The notes under the pieces: model-generated | Database searches by the model: none | The model's input: only the letters and a program-made list of their open reading frames with translations | What the model was told of the DNA's origin: nothing | NCBI GenBank assembly: GCA_031763025.1 | Contig: JASSKH010000010.1 | Span: 8,821,427 to 8,885,426 of the forward strand | Direction of reading: 5' to 3' | Length of the DNA: 64,000 bases | Source of the DNA: Macrocystis pyrifera | Taxonomy: Eukaryota > Sar > Phaeophyceae > Laminariales > Laminariaceae | In this document: positions 22,901 to 32,453 of the stretch, piece by piece | Numbering within the stretch: position 1 is the first letter of the stretch | How the letters are laid out: each line of letters begins with the position of its first letter | Position numbers and translations under genes: made by a program

Positions 22901-23653
22901 TGTTGCTGTAGGGTGCAATACGAATACAATATAGATGCTGACAAGGGTGGATACATGCTTCCAGTCTACCATACTACTGATCAGTCCGACGTGACGCAAA
23001 ACGGAACCAGGACCAGGTAGTCGACATCGTACGGCCACAAACAGCAGTACGAGCGTACAACAGCTGGGCGAGTATTTGACTATGTTGTGCACTGCAATAT
23101 ATCTGATCATCATATGGAGCAACATGGCTGCTCTACGTACGTACACATGCAGGGTCTCTGTCTGGAGGTATCTGTATCTGTACAGCCGTCCAATACCGAA
23201 CAGAGCACTTGCCGTTGTTGTTGTCGCCATAACCTAGCCCATAGTCACAAGGCGGGCTCCAAAATCAGCAGCGCAACAGTTCGTAGAGCTGCGCCAGCAC
23301 AGCACAGCAGCGTCCAGAATCCCGGCAGCACGAGAGCACGCAGCACGCAAGCACGTCTGGCATCGTGCTTGTTGCGCCGCAAAAAGACCAATCGATCATC
23401 GAAGGAAAACTGCAGCCTACGCGCCGAAGCCGAGAACTACCTGCCCACAAAAGCCCGCGAGCTGACTGACTGACCTACAGTTGCGACTCTCGTGCTCGTC
23501 GTTGACGGCCCACACGATCGGTCTGGAGCTCTCGAGCACAGTTGTCCCAGCCTTGATGGAGACTCCCGATTTCGCGAAGTACCCCCTTCCCTGTGTGCCA
23601 CAGGTCCGAACCTCGATCATCTCGGGCAAGGAAACGTCGGAAGCTTCGTTCAT
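4888..23653 (-). CDS. SMYD-type MYND/SET-domain protein (putative protein lysine methyltransferase), spliced
   Basis: Seen exons, 5' to 3' on the minus strand: 23653-23475, 11794-11607, 11544-11315, 9432-9255, 8750-8514, 7554-6464, and 5277 to at most 4888. Exon 1 opens with the SET N-terminal motif GRGYFAKSGVSIKAG. The exon 1/2 junction rebuilds CRQC, then CPVC and CAEC follow, a MYND-like zinc cluster. Exon 3 carries HGSLEC and a Leu-rich helix. Exon 5 has FGVGLFP and the SET signature NHSCEPN. Exons 5/6 join as FISYVD, followed by the post-SET CACLRC. A final CDEC appears near 6590, and exon 7 looks like the helical SMYD C-terminal region. Family knowledge: SMYD proteins methylate histone or other lysines using S-adenosylmethionine. 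Oddities: the exon 2/3 junction does not agree in phase, exon 6 needs a frame change at poly(C), and the 3' end is uncertain. Introns reach 11.7 kb and hold many repeats. The family call is firm; the exact model is not. Confidence 0.8.
5021..5110. repeat. GCC/GGC trinucleotide-rich tract inside SET gene exon 7
   Basis: On the minus strand it encodes a Gly/Ser-rich stretch after the conserved helical part. It marks either a disordered tail or the point where the real exon has already ended. Confidence 0.7.
5945..6165. repeat. Minisatellite with ~11-12 bp unit (CGGATTCAGAT type)
   Basis: About 18 imperfect units of CGGATTCARATCT run through the intron between SET gene exons 6 and 7. Spacer length varies by 1-2 bp, giving repeated SGFRSPDSD-type translations that I regard as by-products. 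Confidence 0.85.
6623..6845. repeat. CTC/poly(C) low-complexity tract coding for a Glu-rich segment
   Basis: On the minus strand this is a GAG repeat encoding a long acidic run in SET gene exon 6, bordered by C-runs of 15 (6623-6637) and 14 (6654-6667). The conserved CDEC motif lies in another frame beyond the runs. Confidence 0.85.
7160..7380. repeat. GTTACC hexamer minisatellite within SET gene exon 6
   Basis: Repeated GTTACCGCTACC-like units. On the minus strand they encode an Asn/Gly/Ser repeat (NGNGSGYGMGNG type). They lie between the CACLRC post-SET cysteines and the acidic run. Confidence 0.75.
7605..7796. repeat. GACA/GATA microsatellite
   Basis: Imperfect tetranucleotide tract just upstream (minus sense) of SET gene exon 6, inside the intron. 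Cys/Leu-rich open frames here are artefacts. Confidence 0.85.
8033..8137 (-). mobile_element. 110-bp palindromic MITE, copy 2
   Basis: TATTACGGGGGTCCATAG at the left, TATGGTCCCCCGAAATA at the right, core reversed. Lies in the intron between SET gene exons 5 and 6. Confidence 0.88.
9013..9121 (+). mobile_element. 110-bp palindromic MITE, copy 3
   Basis: TATTACGGGGGACCATAG at the left and ACTATGGACCATCGTAATA at the right, core AATATTGTCAGTAAAAAT. In the intron between SET gene exons 4 and 5. Confidence 0.88.
9440..10262 (-). mobile_element. LINE-like 3' fragment (family A, copy 2)
   Basis: High similarity to copy 1 over about 800 bp, with the same knuckle region and [13 protein letters not shown] end. 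Here the terminal codons read AAAAAATGTGTACG, so the family stop codon is lost before the C-rich end (plus 9450-9475). Lies in a SET gene intron. Confidence 0.8.
10263..10362 (-). mobile_element. Truncated family A end with poly(C)
   Basis: G-run at about 10279-10296 followed by GCGTACTCATTTGTTGCTTG and about 65 bp of the family A end. It starts a small array with the next two entries. Confidence 0.75.
10363..10564 (-). mobile_element. SINE-like repeat with poly(C) end (family B, copy 2)
   Basis: GGGGGGTACTCGATATCATG, then the CATGGCCGTAGTCGTATGAC block to the GTTTGTGAGGCG block. Its 5' end (element sense) abuts the next G-run. Confidence 0.8.
10565..10740 (-). mobile_element. Truncated family A end with poly(C)
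   Basis: G-run 10564-10583, then GCGCACTCATTTTTTTCTTG and the diverged ACGGAGCACCGTTCCTACTC block. Fourth member of the same-orientation array 9440-10740. Confidence 0.72.
11040..11275. repeat. AC/AAGAC-rich low-complexity tract
   Basis: Degenerate GACAAGACAAGGCAAGG and ACAACACAAT units on the plus strand, within the intron after SET gene exon 3. Confidence 0.6.
11936..12007. repeat. (CTGT)n(CCTG)n microsatellite
   Basis: ATCTGTCT units changing to GCCTGCCT units, in SET gene intron 1. Confidence 0.85.
12373..12834 (-). mobile_element. SINE-like repeat (family B, copy 3), near full length, without poly(C)
   Basis: Runs from ATGCATGGCCGTAGTCGAAT to CGACACCAACCCAACCTG, the far 5' end of the element in its own sense. 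The expected poly(C) end is absent: GTATTGGATG precedes the GAGTAC position. Confidence 0.8.
12846..13575 (-). mobile_element. LINE-like 3' fragment (family A, copy 3)
   Basis: G-rich border 12846-12867, then the family A end and the knuckle region CPCGKTLESRPHS, up to the part encoding SAEKCGRYKAEVEERIE. More diverged than copies 1 and 2. Confidence 0.78.
14542..14650 (+). mobile_element. 110-bp palindromic MITE, copy 4
   Basis: TATTACGGGGGACCACAG to CCCCGTAAATA. Lies 15 bp from copy 5 with a mirrored spacer. Confidence 0.9.
14666..14775 (+). mobile_element. 110-bp palindromic MITE, copy 5
   Basis: TATTTACGGGGGACCATAG to GGTCCCCCGTAATA. Same core orientation as copy 4. Confidence 0.9.
15140..15216. 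repeat. 75-bp hairpin repeat, copy 1
   Basis: GGACTGCAGTTCCGTTTGGG at the left, CCCCAAATCGGGACCGCAG at the right, with CTTGGAATTAGTGTGGTTCG between. Inverted ends; the other copies are at 15400 and 19750. Confidence 0.65.
15400..15474. repeat. 75-bp hairpin repeat, copy 2
   Basis: CACAGTCCCGTTTCGGGGAC to GTCCCCAATACAGGACTGTAG, with AAATTATTTAGAATTTGAG between. Confidence 0.68.
15478..16060 (-). mobile_element. LINE-like internal fragment (family A, copy 4), split by a MITE
   Basis: Similar to 3100-3545 of copy 1 (TATGGCTGGCAA, CCCAGTTCTGCTCTTA, CCAAGAGCAGTCTTG). It is interrupted by MITE copy 6 at 15599-15707. Several small indels; no intact frame. Confidence 0.75.
15599..15707 (+). mobile_element. 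110-bp palindromic MITE, copy 6, inside a LINE relic
   Basis: TACTACGGGGGACCGTAG to TATGGTCCTCCGTAATA. Family A copy 1 shows the same region near 3200-3230 without it. Confidence 0.88.
16097..16541 (+). CDS. Uncharacterised ORF, probably repeat-derived
   Basis: Open frame from ATG 16097, about 148 residues, starting MFGTMAGGENPRPGG. It contains KTWRRCIVECLREFRATEG and a charged Arg/Glu-rich end. The composition is protein-like and less repetitive than neighbouring frames, but I recognise no family. It sits inside SET gene intron 1, between a LINE relic and a family C repeat, and its last 80 bases resemble the start of family C (GACGAAAGCAGGAAGGAG, also near 46125). It may be a fragment of that element's protein. 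Low certainty. Confidence 0.3.
16560..17345 (+). mobile_element. Dispersed ~0.6-0.8 kb repeat (family C, copy 1)
   Basis: Blocks GACTATGCTACTCGTACCA, CTGCCGCTACCTGGA, T-rich runs, ATAGAATGTGTATATCGTGC, ATGACATGGCATTGCATTG and the end GACACTGGTTGTGCTGGATG then GTCGACGGG. Copies recur at 18598, 20510, 33370, 41440 and 46100. No protein recognised; class unknown. Confidence 0.72.
17462..17640 (+). repeat. Tandem direct repeat, ~90-bp unit, two copies
   Basis: CACCGTGACTGCCTGCCTTA and CACCGTGACTCCCTGCCTTG each start a unit that ends ACAGATTAGGTGATAACGT. The first unit alone carries an extra stretch with TACCTGGTA. Confidence 0.85.
18242..18330. repeat. AACCC-type degenerate repeat
   Basis: CCCAACCCCAACCCTCTAACCC and similar units. 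Telomere-like in composition but irregular. Confidence 0.6.
18598..19215 (-). mobile_element. Dispersed repeat (family C, copy 2), inverted
   Basis: Reverse complement of copy 1 over essentially its full length, about 1.25 kb away. Together they form a large inverted repeat. This copy has an extra CTACCTGGTAG where copy 1 has ATAC. Confidence 0.75.
19523..19632 (+). mobile_element. 110-bp palindromic MITE, copy 7
   Basis: TATTGCGGGGGGGGCATAG to GGTCCCCCGTAATA; one end has an expanded G-run. Confidence 0.88.
19750..19835. repeat. 75-bp hairpin repeat, copy 3
   Basis: ACCGCAGTCCCGTTCAGGGG to CCCCAAAATGGGACTGACTG. Third good copy of the family at 15140 and 15400. Confidence 0.65.
19866..19908. 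repeat. (TA)n microsatellite
   Basis: Uninterrupted TA dinucleotides between 19875 and 19908, with a less regular start. Confidence 0.9.
20156..20223 (-). tRNA. tRNA-like sequence, probably pseudogene or SINE head
   Basis: On the minus strand CCCGGTG pairs with CACCGAG in 6 of 7 positions as an acceptor stem. TGGCTTGGTAGG fits an A box and GGTTCAAATCTC a B box, with a 4 of 5 pair T-stem. D- and anticodon stems are poor, so I assign no amino acid. Confidence 0.3.
20510..20790 (+). mobile_element. Dispersed repeat (family C), partial copy
   Basis: TTTTTTGGTTATTGTCTGCC, T-rich runs, ATAGAATGTGTATGTCGTGC, ATGACATGGCATTGCATC and the GTGACCAGAGCTTGTATCTG block. Confidence 0.7.
21282..21543 (+). 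repeat. Direct repeat, ~260 bp, first copy
   Basis: From GTGCGGGCGGGACGCTTTGT to AAGGCGGTATCATAACAC; the partner is at 21847-22119. Shared blocks: ATAGAAGAAGAGCAGCTT and CGCCTTCCAAGTATTAC. Confidence 0.85.
21847..22119 (+). repeat. Direct repeat, ~260 bp, second copy
   Basis: Partner of 21282-21543, offset about 565 bp. It has an extra TTAAGTCGGTACTCG before the common GTTGGTACTCACGTG block. The ~300 bp between them holds no gene. Confidence 0.85.
22372..22412. repeat. Interstitial telomere-like CCCTAA/CCCGAA repeat
   Basis: CCGACCCTAACCCTAACCC followed by three CCCGAA units. A matching GGGTTA/GGGTTCGG stretch is at 51988-52020. Too short for a telomere. Confidence 0.6.
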
Positions 23654-24220
23654 GCCCAGGAGCACTGCAGTGCCGCACGACTAGAAACAAAAGAAGAGTT
23701 GTCCTGCCCACGGTTCGCCGCTCTCTGTCTCTTCCTTGGTCTCACAGCAGGGTGACAGCAGCAGGGTAAGCGCAGGCCTATATATGTACCAGGTATACAG
23801 GCGGACGGAGACATATCGGGATGGTGCCATGATTCGATATTTGATGCTGTTTTCGATGTTTTCGGTAGATTTTACGATTTTCCGAGTGTATGTCCCTTGG
23901 GCCTTTCGAGATAAATCTCCGTAGATTGTGTAGTGGATTACGGAGATGTTACACACGTCACTCGCGTCATCAATCCTGCTTTTCGGATCCGAGCTGCAAG
24001 CACAAGCAAGAACAAGGCCCCCAAAAAAGCAGAGGCGCATCTATCTCTCACATCTCCGCTGCTGCTGTCCCTTCCTGCTCCGAGTCCGGTGGATCACGCG
24101 TGCGTCGCAGAAGAGCCCCCCCCCCCACTCCCCCGCCGCCCCGCCGCGCGCGCCCCGCCTTCCCCCGTCTAGCCCCATCCCAGCCACAAGCAAGCACACG
24201 CAGAAGCAAGCTAACACAAC
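23654..24220. promoter_or_regulatory. Divergent intergenic region between the SET-domain gene and GPDH
   Basis: The 567 bp between the two head-to-head start codons holds no long repeat copy, unlike most of the flanking DNA. It should contain both 5' UTRs and both core promoters. A C-rich stretch lies at 24115-24175 on the GPDH side and one TACCAGGTA motif at 23787. No clear TATA box was identified. The role is inferred from gene orientation. Confidence 0.45.
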
Positions 24221-25943
24221 ATGGCTTCCTCGATGACGATGACAACGAATGGATCGAACAGTTTGGTGGTGGAACACGTGCACGACGAAGAATCGGTGAG
24301 TACAGTAGTAAATGCGAAGTGGGGAGGGAATCCACCTGTCTCTCTATCTTGTTCAGCTTTGACTTTGTCGGGCAGGTGCATGCTTGTGGCATGTTTAGGG
24401 GTGCAGTCCCTCAGACAGGGTCCTTACAGCCTGCCTCTCGCGCGATACTCTGGTTGCTCGAAATGCGTTCTTCGGCTCCCGATTAGGCTCCCGATGAAAA
24501 AGTACGTGTACACGTATGGCCTAGAGCCTACAACAGCAGTAGACCAAACACGTACGTACCCCGTACGAGCAGCCCTTCGAGCATGCCTCAGGGACAGCAG
24601 CACCCCCCCTCCCGCCTGCCTCCCACCCCCCCCCGCTCTCCGCGTGTCTCCTCCACGGCAACACGCAAGGCTCCGGTATCCCCCCGTCGCATGTTCTAGA
24701 GCGCCGGCCGTGTTAGTATCTGGTGTGCTCGAGGCACAGCAGTCGTGTTGCGATACAGCAGCAGTTTCTATTTAATACGCGTGCGCACAGATCGCAGTCA
24801 TAATGACATTACTTGGACAGGGCATGGCAATGCTCCGAGCACGGACAAGGACCCCCCCCCCCTCTCCACGTGTCTCCTCTGGGACACGTCAGGATATAGA
24901 TAAACCCTTCGCATGTGCTCTCCTAAGCGCTGATCGTGTAATGATCTGGATTGCTCGAAACGCAGTAAGCATTTTCCCATTCGTGCATAGCGCACAGCAG
25001 GTACGAGTTGTTATCATTGGAAGTCAAGTTGGATGGCCTTCCAGGGTTCGAGCGCGCATGGCAATGCTTCGAGCATTCCCGAAGGACGACCCCCCCCCCC
25101 CCCCCACCACCCCCCACTCGGTACGCGTAGGGCATAGATGAGCCTCTCGCACATGCTCCGCGACGCTGATTGTGTGCTTATCTGGCGTACTCGCAATTTA
25201 ACAATCGTTTTTTTTTTTTTTTTTTCCGACAGCGTACACGTTTTACTCCGTTTTGCGTGAACAAGTTTACAGCAGTTGAGGTCATCAAGAGATCATCTCT
25301 GTTGCGCTCGTACATACGATTGCCCCTCAAACGTTAACGTTTTGTGGCCTGAAACTATGTTGCAGTAAGTTTTGTGACGCAGCTGTACGGTGTCCGCCAC
25401 TTGTACGTACGAGTAAATACTTTCGACTCGTGTATATGCTCACCTATGGGCCCTTACCTCAGCCCCTGTCTTGTCCTCTCCTGCCAAGCTGATCCCCACG
25501 GCGCTTAGTGTCTACCGGCGATCCGCTCCTGAGCATGTTATGCGTGGGTTCGAGTCTCGGCATGACCATATACTCTTGAAACTCGAACAAAAAAACAGAA
25601 GGTTCAGGCTGTGGTACCCGAAAACAAAGCCATCGTCCCCAAGCTGCTCGTCGTGATGTGTCTTGCGACATTGCTCAGCGTCCGGACTTGCTTGTTAGCT
25701 CGCGAAACATCTCGTCACGAGCCGTGCTTGGGATGATGGCCGCGCTCTTTTGAAGACAAACCGTGAAGCCTGATCTTATTTTGGTTGCTTTATATCACAC
25801 CTGGTACCTGCTGCTGCTGCTGACTGTTTCGTTCAATAATGTCATCCTTCGCAAACGAACAATCTCCCCCCAACGTCACGCGCTCATGATAGCGCATTCA
25901 CCGTCTCTCGCCTCCCCCCCCCCCCCCCCCCCCCCCTTCCCCC

Positions 25944-25979
<36 letters not shown>

Positions 25980-28900
25980 CCCCCGCCCCCCCCCCCCCCC
26001 ATCCCCCTCACGCCCCTTCCCCCCCCCCCCCCCCGTCCCCCGCCCCACCTTACGTGATGCAACTAACGCATACCTGGTACCGGTATGGTCCTACTGCTGT
26101 ACATGATCACATGATCACATGATCACAGTCATCCATGGGATCCATGACCAGCTGCGAGAGCCTCCTGGACGCCGACCTTGGCCGCGCCTCCGACGTTCTC
26201 CCGGCTGACGCGTCGGGCGGGAGGGCAGAGCGCGTTGCCATCATCGGCAGCGGCAACTGGGGCAGCGCGATCGCGAGGATCATCGGACAGAACGTCACGG
26301 AGCAGGTGCGAGAAAAAAAAACGAAGAGAAATCTGCGATGAATGTGAGCAAGCATACCATGGATACCGCTCTGGCCTGGTCGGGATACATACTATTACGG
26401 GGGATCATAGTTAACAGGACCAAATATTGTTAGTGAAAATAGGGAAATATATAGTTTTTTATGTACACCATAGGTCCTATTAACTATGGACCCCCGTAAT
26501 ACCCACGTGTGAAGTCCACATCAGACTCCAAACCGGGATTCTATATCGTGTCTCTCTTTTGGCGAAAGTAGTTGAAGCACACAATTCGCTGCCGGAGCGG
26601 TGTACGCGCTACTGCTGTTCTTCTTCTTTTTAGTACGTAGAAGGATATTTATATGTAGCCCCTGGAACGATTGGTTGGGGGTCGGGCTAGTCCTCTTCGT
26701 CTCGTGCGGCATGGTACTATTTTGACAGAGAATATACAAGCGCAGTTGTACGTTAACCGTTTTAGTGCCGAGCAAGGCGGCATAGCTTTTTACTGGCGCA
26801 ACGCAACTCACGCACGCACGTCTACTGTAATACTTCGCACACATGCAGGAGGGCTTCGAGCGCGAGGTTCGGCAGTGGGTGTTCCCCGAGCAGGTTTGCC
26901 ACAAGGGCCAGGAGGCATGCCTCACGGACGTCATCAACCAGGAGCACGAGAATGTCAAGTACCTGCCCGGCGTCAAGCTCCCCTCAAACGTAACGGCCGA
27001 GGGTGACCTCGCCGCGGCTGTGGAAGGCGCCACCGTACTCATTTTCGTCCTCCCACACCAGGTACGTGTCTTAACCCTCCCACACGTCGGCAGGGTTGTG
27101 AGCCGAAAATGAAAATGGCTCGGTCGGTTAACCGAAAACGTCAACCGGTTTCGGGCGTTTTTTTTTTTTTTTTTTCAGCACGAAAAAAAAACGAAGTCGA
27201 AACCGAACACTTCTCGGACGGTTTCTCGGTGAGACCAGCTTAAGTGTCGATTCCACATTACAAAGGATTCGGTGACCATGTGTTGGTATATTGTAATGTG
27301 ACAACACGTCGGACGGGGCAGATCAGGATCTAGATCATCTATACCACTCTTCAGTATAAGGGTTGTTGAAGTATATTATTAGTTTACAATAGTTGCTTAT
27401 ATTTGGGGACAGAGCGGCATAGATGATCTAGATCCTGATTTGCCGTTGTGATAACGTTGTGGAGGATCTGTTCTGTTCGGCACAGATCTAACCCAGGAAC
27501 GGACACAAAGAATAAACGGCTCCCACCCGGCAACATGAGCTAGATGGTCATACAGATCATACAGATCAGGATCCATCTATCTGCCCTGAAAGATCTAGAT
27601 GATGCGGTGATGATCTATCAAATCTGTCCAAGGTGTCAGCCCTTGTACTACTGCAGAAAAAATGACCCGACAATACTTCTACGCAAGTTCTCCCGGAAAA
27701 ATATGGACGCAGTTACTATATAACGAGAGTAACTCAACAATTATCGCGCAGGTAGTGAAAACGGAGGCGTTTTTTTTTGCTGCTGCTGCTGTTGGCTATA
27801 TGGGGTATGATCGCAAAACCTGCCGTATCGTGATTCCCATACAGGTATTGATGGTGGTGGTGGTGACGTTTTTCGTTGGGTTTTTTTCGCACCGAAAAGA
27901 GCTGGTTGATCCTCCGCGCCATCGCCATCTTTCCGTCCCACCCCACCAGGCGTACGTACTGTAGCCGTCAAGATCTTAAGACCCCCGGACGTACTGATGA
28001 AAGGATCACAACTTATTATTACCCACGCAAGGGTGGAGCCTTATATCATTGGCAGGTCATCTCAACGGGACGGTTGCCATTGCCGCTACCATTACCGTTG
28101 CATTACCGTTACGTACAATTTCCGTTACCACTGCCACTCCTGCTGTACATCTGGTGCACTGCTGTATACCTGGTACACTGCTGTGACTCTCGGGGGGACG
28201 TCGTAGGGCAGTGCCAATAATGGTTTGCAATACTCCAGATGATACTATTAATATGAATAGCTTACCTACCAACTGCCAAACAGGCAGTAGTAATTCGGTC
28301 AAACACTACAAACGGGGGGGAAAAAAAAAAATGTTGTCATTCGATCGACCTCTGGGACTGAATGAACACAACATCAACAACCCGCCGCCCACCTTCCCAC
28401 CTATCCTTCTGCCTGCCGACTCTAGCGTGCTCCCTTCTCACTTTTTGTTGTTGTTGTTGTTGCTGCTGTTGCTGCTGTTGTTGTTGTTCCAGTTCCTTGG
28501 CCGTGTGCTCCCCACAGTATCCAAGGCGCTGGGCCTGGCCAAGGAGGACGGAGGAGCGGGAGGGGCCCCGGCCGGCCGAAGGAAAGGATAATATGTACAA
28601 ACAGTAGTAGCGCTTCACGAACTGACCGGTCGAGAAACTGCCGGGTTTTGACATGAGTAGAGGTCAATTTGCTGCTGTTCATATATATACCCCTCTATTA
28701 ATAGTCAGAAACCACGCTCGTACGGGGAAGCTATAGCCGGTTGGAGACCGAGGAGTTTTGACCATGAACCGTGCGTGAAAGGTAACAGGATGAACTTCAT
28801 GTATCATACGCGTCGTGAGAACCGAGATTTCCCCTACCGTCTTTTCGGGACTGGGAACACAGCCGTAAGACCCGTCGTGGGCCCAACTATAGAGCGCGCT

Positions 28901-31119
28901 CAAATCGAACTGCTTTGTATTGAGACACGGCAGCGGCAGCTATTGACCAGACGTAAAAAAAAAAAGGCAAGCCTCGCCTTGAGCGTGTTGCTCACTGTGT
29001 CATGGCCCCACGTGCTTATCGCCCCAAGATGCGTGCTGACCCTTTTCCGCTCTCGTCAAATATGTTCCTATCAGTCGCCCTGTCCACCCCCCGTCCCCCC
29101 CCGGGTCGCCGCACCTATTGTTGTGGAAATCCACAAGATTCGCGCGCTCGCCCTGCACGAGCACAAGGTAGTTGTTCTTCATTCCTTGTTATGCTCTCGT
29201 AAATTATCATCCTCTCCCCCCCCCCCCGACCCTTCGACCCTTCGCTGTATATTGCGGAAATCTGCCTTCGTCCGCTCTCATGAATTACATGCCCCCCCCG
29301 CCCCCCGTATTGTCCCACCGGATGTTGTGGAAACCCCGCAAGGTTCGAGGACTTGTCACTCTCGATGGCCCGTTTCGACCCAATTTATCTCTTGTGTCTA
29401 CCCCCCTCTCTCCCTAATCGTATACAGCGGATGTTGTGGAAACCCGCACCATAACAAAATCCCCCCCCCCCCCCCCCCCCCCCCCCTCCCCCTTCCGATC
29501 GTCACCCGGGATTTTCTTGAAAACAAAACCCGCAGGATTCGCGCGGTGTCGTTGATCAAGGGGGTGGACAAGGGTCCGGAAGGGTTGAAGCTCATCTCAG
29601 ACAAGATTCGCGAGGGCCTCTGCGGAGCGGTACCCGTGAGCGTCCTGATGGGGGCCAACGTCGCGAACGAGGTCGCCCGCGATGAGCTGTGCGAGTCTAC
29701 GGTAAGCAACAACAACAACAACAACAAGTATGATGCTACCTGTTGATGCCTTTGTCCGTTTTTGTTTTTCTGTCAAGGGAAGAAAAAGCCTATTGTCTGA
29801 TCAAAAACTGAGATGGGGGCATAGAATCTCGCTCTCGGCGTCAATAGGAGAACCGCTTTTTCTGCATAGTAGTGTCGAGACGGTCCTTGTGTCTCAACCC
29901 AAAGTAGCATAAATATTTGAGATGGCGGATGAATAGAGGGTGGTGGATGGATGCGTGCGTGGGTGGGTGGGTGGGTGGGTGCAGCAGATGCAAAAGGGTG
30001 CGACGTGCTTGGAAACAGAACCGGATCAGTTTTCGCTCAGAACGAAGAGGGTCGGGTACAGTGGCTCGCCTGGCCGAGCCCCTTGTCTGCGTCTTGGTCC
30101 AGCTTTTGTTTAAAGGTGTGTGACTGACGACCGCGTGGGAATGCTCCGGAAAAGGAAGCTGTGCCGAGGGTGGGAGTTTTGCGTTCGCTCTCAACCATTT
30201 TGGAGAAGCTGGTGTCAAGTCGTAAGCGCTACAGCACCAACCCCTCTCCTCGCACAGCTTATGAAACTGAAACCCTTTAACCATGTCTGCCTGGTCGGCG
30301 AAACCCCGACGTGCTCCATCTCCATCTCGGCATTCTAGAGACGCGAGGATCTATGGTCCTCCGACTACGGCCATGCGTATTATGAGTAACCCCCCCCCCC
30401 CCCCCCCCCCCCCCCCATCGCGGCCAGACAGGAAGGGGTAAGATTCGCGAAAAATTTCTATGTAATATATGGAAACAACGTAATAAGCGCCCAATTGTTG
30501 GAGGTGTCTCTATTCGGAGTAGGAACGGTTCTCCGTCTCGAAAGGGATGCGTGGTCAATGGTCAAATGGCTAAGGCAAGCAACAAATGAGTACGCCCCCC
30601 CCCCCCCCCCCCCATCATGTAGTGTGTATGTGGTAAGGCGCTCACGAGGCGGTTACATCTCACGGGGGACCATAGTAAATAGGACCAAATATTGTTAGTA
30701 AAAATAGGTAAAAATCCAGGTTTTTTATGTGTACCGTAGGTATGGACCCCCGTAATAGTAAAACCCATTGCTGTCTCTGGAAGTGGCCACACCAAAAATA
30801 AATCAATTCATTGACGCTGTCATCTTATGCGAGAGAATCCGCCTCAAAAGCGGTTCTTGGTAGAATGCAGCTCACCCTTCATGCGACTGACCCAACGCCT
30901 TACGCCGCTTCGCGCTTGGTGCAAGCAATGTCTGCCTGGTCGGTGAAAACCCGACATGCTCTGTCCCGGCATTGTAGGGATGCGAGGGTCTATGGTCATA
31001 CGACGACGGCCATGCATGATATCGAGTACATCTCTCTTATCGAGTACACCCCCCCCCCCCCCCGATTCCCCGATTCGAGGGTCTGGTCATATGACTATAT
31101 CCATGCGTGACAAGATTAC

Positions 31120-31170
<51 letters not shown>

Positions 31171-32384
31171 CCGCTACTGAACGCGCAAACCCATCTACCC
31201 GGCCCCGACCCCGACGTCTCCCCCCCTCCCGCCTCCCACCACTACCGATTGGTTAGCTGGGACTGGCGGACGAGGACTACTTGTCATGCAGGGCGGAGGG
31301 CCTTTCCGTGACGTCTGACGCTGACACGGTCACTCTTAGGCGCCTATTCCACCGACCCACCTTCCGTGTTACGGTGAGAGAGAGAGAGATAAATATCCCC
31401 CCAGCTGCCCGAGACCTTTTTTTTTTTTTCGTAAATCGCTCGCTCCGGCCCAGGTGCTGTAGTTCATGGTGATGGTACTGTTGTTGTTGTTACCGTCTTT
31501 GGTGTTGTTGCTGTCGTTGTTGTTTCACCGGTTTGTTGTCCTCTCAATAGTCTCGGTGAAGGTACATGTTTGCCCCTCCCCCTCCCCGCGCCTTCCTCCG
31601 TTACGAAAAGCATTCGTGGACAATGGGCAAGCGACTAAGGCGAGCCACAAATGAGCACACACACCCCGTCCCCCCCCTCCCCCCCCCGTCCACTTGGCAT
31701 TATTTCGTCACCGCACACAGGTTGTGCGTAACGCCTCCGCCACTGTGGAGCTCTGCGGCGCCCTGAAGAACGTGGTCGCCCTGGGAGCGGCGTTCTGTGA
31801 CGGGCTGGGGTACGGGGGGAATACGAAGGCAGCGATCGTCCGCACGGGGCTGGCGGAGATGCGGAGCTTCGCTGAGAGGTGCGTGCATCAACAACAGACT
31901 ACTGTAATTACAAGCGCATTCTTGAACGGAGCGCATGATGTTTGTCGATTTGTCGTATGTGGGAGAGAAAAGCGGCAGAACGAAAATAAAACAAATGAGG
32001 AAAAAAAAACGGGAAAAGCGAAACATCGTGAAAATGTTGAATCGAGTATATTTGGGTAAATCGATCTTCGCCGAGAGGGGTACATGCGTCAGGCAATTTA
32101 TATATATATTATTTTATATATATATATCAGAGAGATGGAAAGGGCACGAGTAGCTCTTGCTAAAAACTAGCGCCGGGTATTTACTCGTTACCGTCGTCAA
32201 CTGCTTTGTGCACGGGTTGAACTGCACAGAAGAACTGCGTTTGCTCTCGGGTTTTCGTTCACTTTCCGCTTGTCTGTTCGCCTGTTCGTCAATTCCTCTT
32301 GTGTCTCTTGTACTACTATGGTCGCCCTATCTCCATCTCCTTCTATTTGCCTGCGTGCCGATCTGCCTGTGTGCCGGTCTGTTT

Positions 32385-32453
<69 letters not shown>

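Noticed and set aside
29172..29417. Possible extra GPDH exon between exons 4 and 5
   Set aside because: Repeated GATGTTGTGGAAACCCGCA-like words and C-runs only. Exon 5 is explained without it.
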